Shown piece by piece: positions 63,743-64,000 of a DNA stretch of 64,000 nt; position 1 is the stretch's first letter, and each line of letters opens with the position of its first letter. The stretch comes from Sphingomonadales bacterium (GTDB lineage Bacteria > Pseudomonadota > Alphaproteobacteria > Sphingomonadales > Sphingomonadaceae), in NCBI GenBank assembly GCA_004173185.1, contig SEFZ01000007.1:91953-155952 (forward strand). Reading direction: 5' to 3'. A model generated the notes under the pieces. It saw nothing but the letters and a program-made list of their open reading frames with translations, ran no database searches and was not told the DNA's origin. The position numbers were made by a program, and so were the translations under genes.

Positions 63743-64000
63743 TTACAGCGTCCGTTCGCGCAGTTCGACTTCGAACGTTTCGAGATAGTCGCCCGCCTTG
63801 ATGTCGGTGAAGTTCTGCGTGAACGTCACGCCGCACTCCAGACCGGCGCGCACTTCCGCCACATCGTCCTTGAACCGCCGGAGCGAAGCGATTTCGCCCT
63901 GGTAGATGATGACGTCGTCGCGGGTGATGCGTGCCTTGAGCGCCTTGCGGATAACGCCTTCGGTGACCAGCAGACCAGCGGCCTTGCCGGTCTTGCCTGC
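63743..64000 (-). CDS. infB: translation initiation factor IF-2, C-terminal fragment
   Basis: The last 85 residues of IF-2 before the right edge of the window. They read AGKTGKAAGLLVTEGVIRKA, LKARITRDDVIIYQGEIASL, RRFKDDVAEVRAGLECGVTF and end DYLETFEVELRERTL. This is the C2 domain, which binds the formyl-methionyl end of initiator tRNA. The gene continues beyond the window. The order infB-rbfA supports the call. Confidence 0.96.
   Translation of the reverse strand, partial: AGKTGKAAGLLVTEGVIRKALKARITRDDVIIYQGEIASLRRFKDDVAEVRAGLECGVTFTQNFTDIKAGDYLETFEVELRERTL

Overview
The window reads as ordinary, GC-rich alphaproteobacterial chromosome, most likely from the Sphingomonadaceae. The grounds are a CcrM-type GANTC methyltransferase, a three-part proton-translocating transhydrogenase preceded by a tiny aa3-oxidase subunit IV gene, tightly overlapped operons with many GTG/TTG starts, and the 'PEPVEA'-encoding dispersed repeat seen in many sphingomonad genomes. 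This placement is inference from gene content and family knowledge; no search was run. No phage, transposase, integrase or CRISPR array was seen.

Layout. 1-1.7 kb: pntB (cut by the left edge), pntAB, pntAA and a 42-residue cytochrome oxidase subunit IV, read leftwards. 1.8-21.7 kb: housekeeping genes in short runs: a sigma-54 response regulator, folP, ccrM, an EF-hand/OmpA hybrid, rnhB, an in-frame thiD-VOC fusion, DUF1272, glmM, a dicarboxylate symporter, gor, pgi, lepB-rnc-era, a nitrilase-fold protein whose nucleophile position is Ser, a sirtuin, dapB-nth and tRNA-Arg(CCG).

21.7-39.4 kb is the outstanding region. Sixteen purine-catabolic or overlapping genes plus a 3' BASS-type transporter run on the plus strand with almost every junction overlapping. 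They encode guanine deaminase (guaD), xanthine dehydrogenase (xdhABC), membrane urate hydroxylase (puuD), HIU hydrolase (uraH), OHCU decarboxylase (uraD, short at the N-terminus), allantoinase (puuE), an M20 allantoate/ureido amidohydrolase, a ureidoglycine-type aminotransferase, the hpxX/Y/W/Z set for the oxalurate/oxamate end of the pathway, and an AzgA-type purine permease. A foreign-looking GIY-YIG/DUF4357 gene sits between uraD and uraH with 4-base overlaps on both sides. No regulator is embedded, and the operon starts 52 bases after the tRNA.

39.4-46.7 kb: an RND efflux system (outer membrane factor, HAE-1 pump, adaptor, a 130-residue unknown leader gene) with a TetR regulator and two candidate operators. 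46.9-52 kb: aldo/keto reductase, D-lactate dehydrogenase, nitroreductase, aldehyde dehydrogenase. 52-55.8 kb: branched-chain 2-oxoacid dehydrogenase E1alpha-E1beta-E2 without E3, then DUF4169. 55.8-64 kb: PP2C-like phosphatase, a membrane protein, rarD, an ArsR/AHSA1 pair with a well-defined candidate autoregulated and possibly leaderless promoter, crotonase, a stand-alone jelly-roll protein, a tandem hotdog thioesterase pair, a DUF6491-like protein, tdk, rbfA and infB (cut by the right edge).
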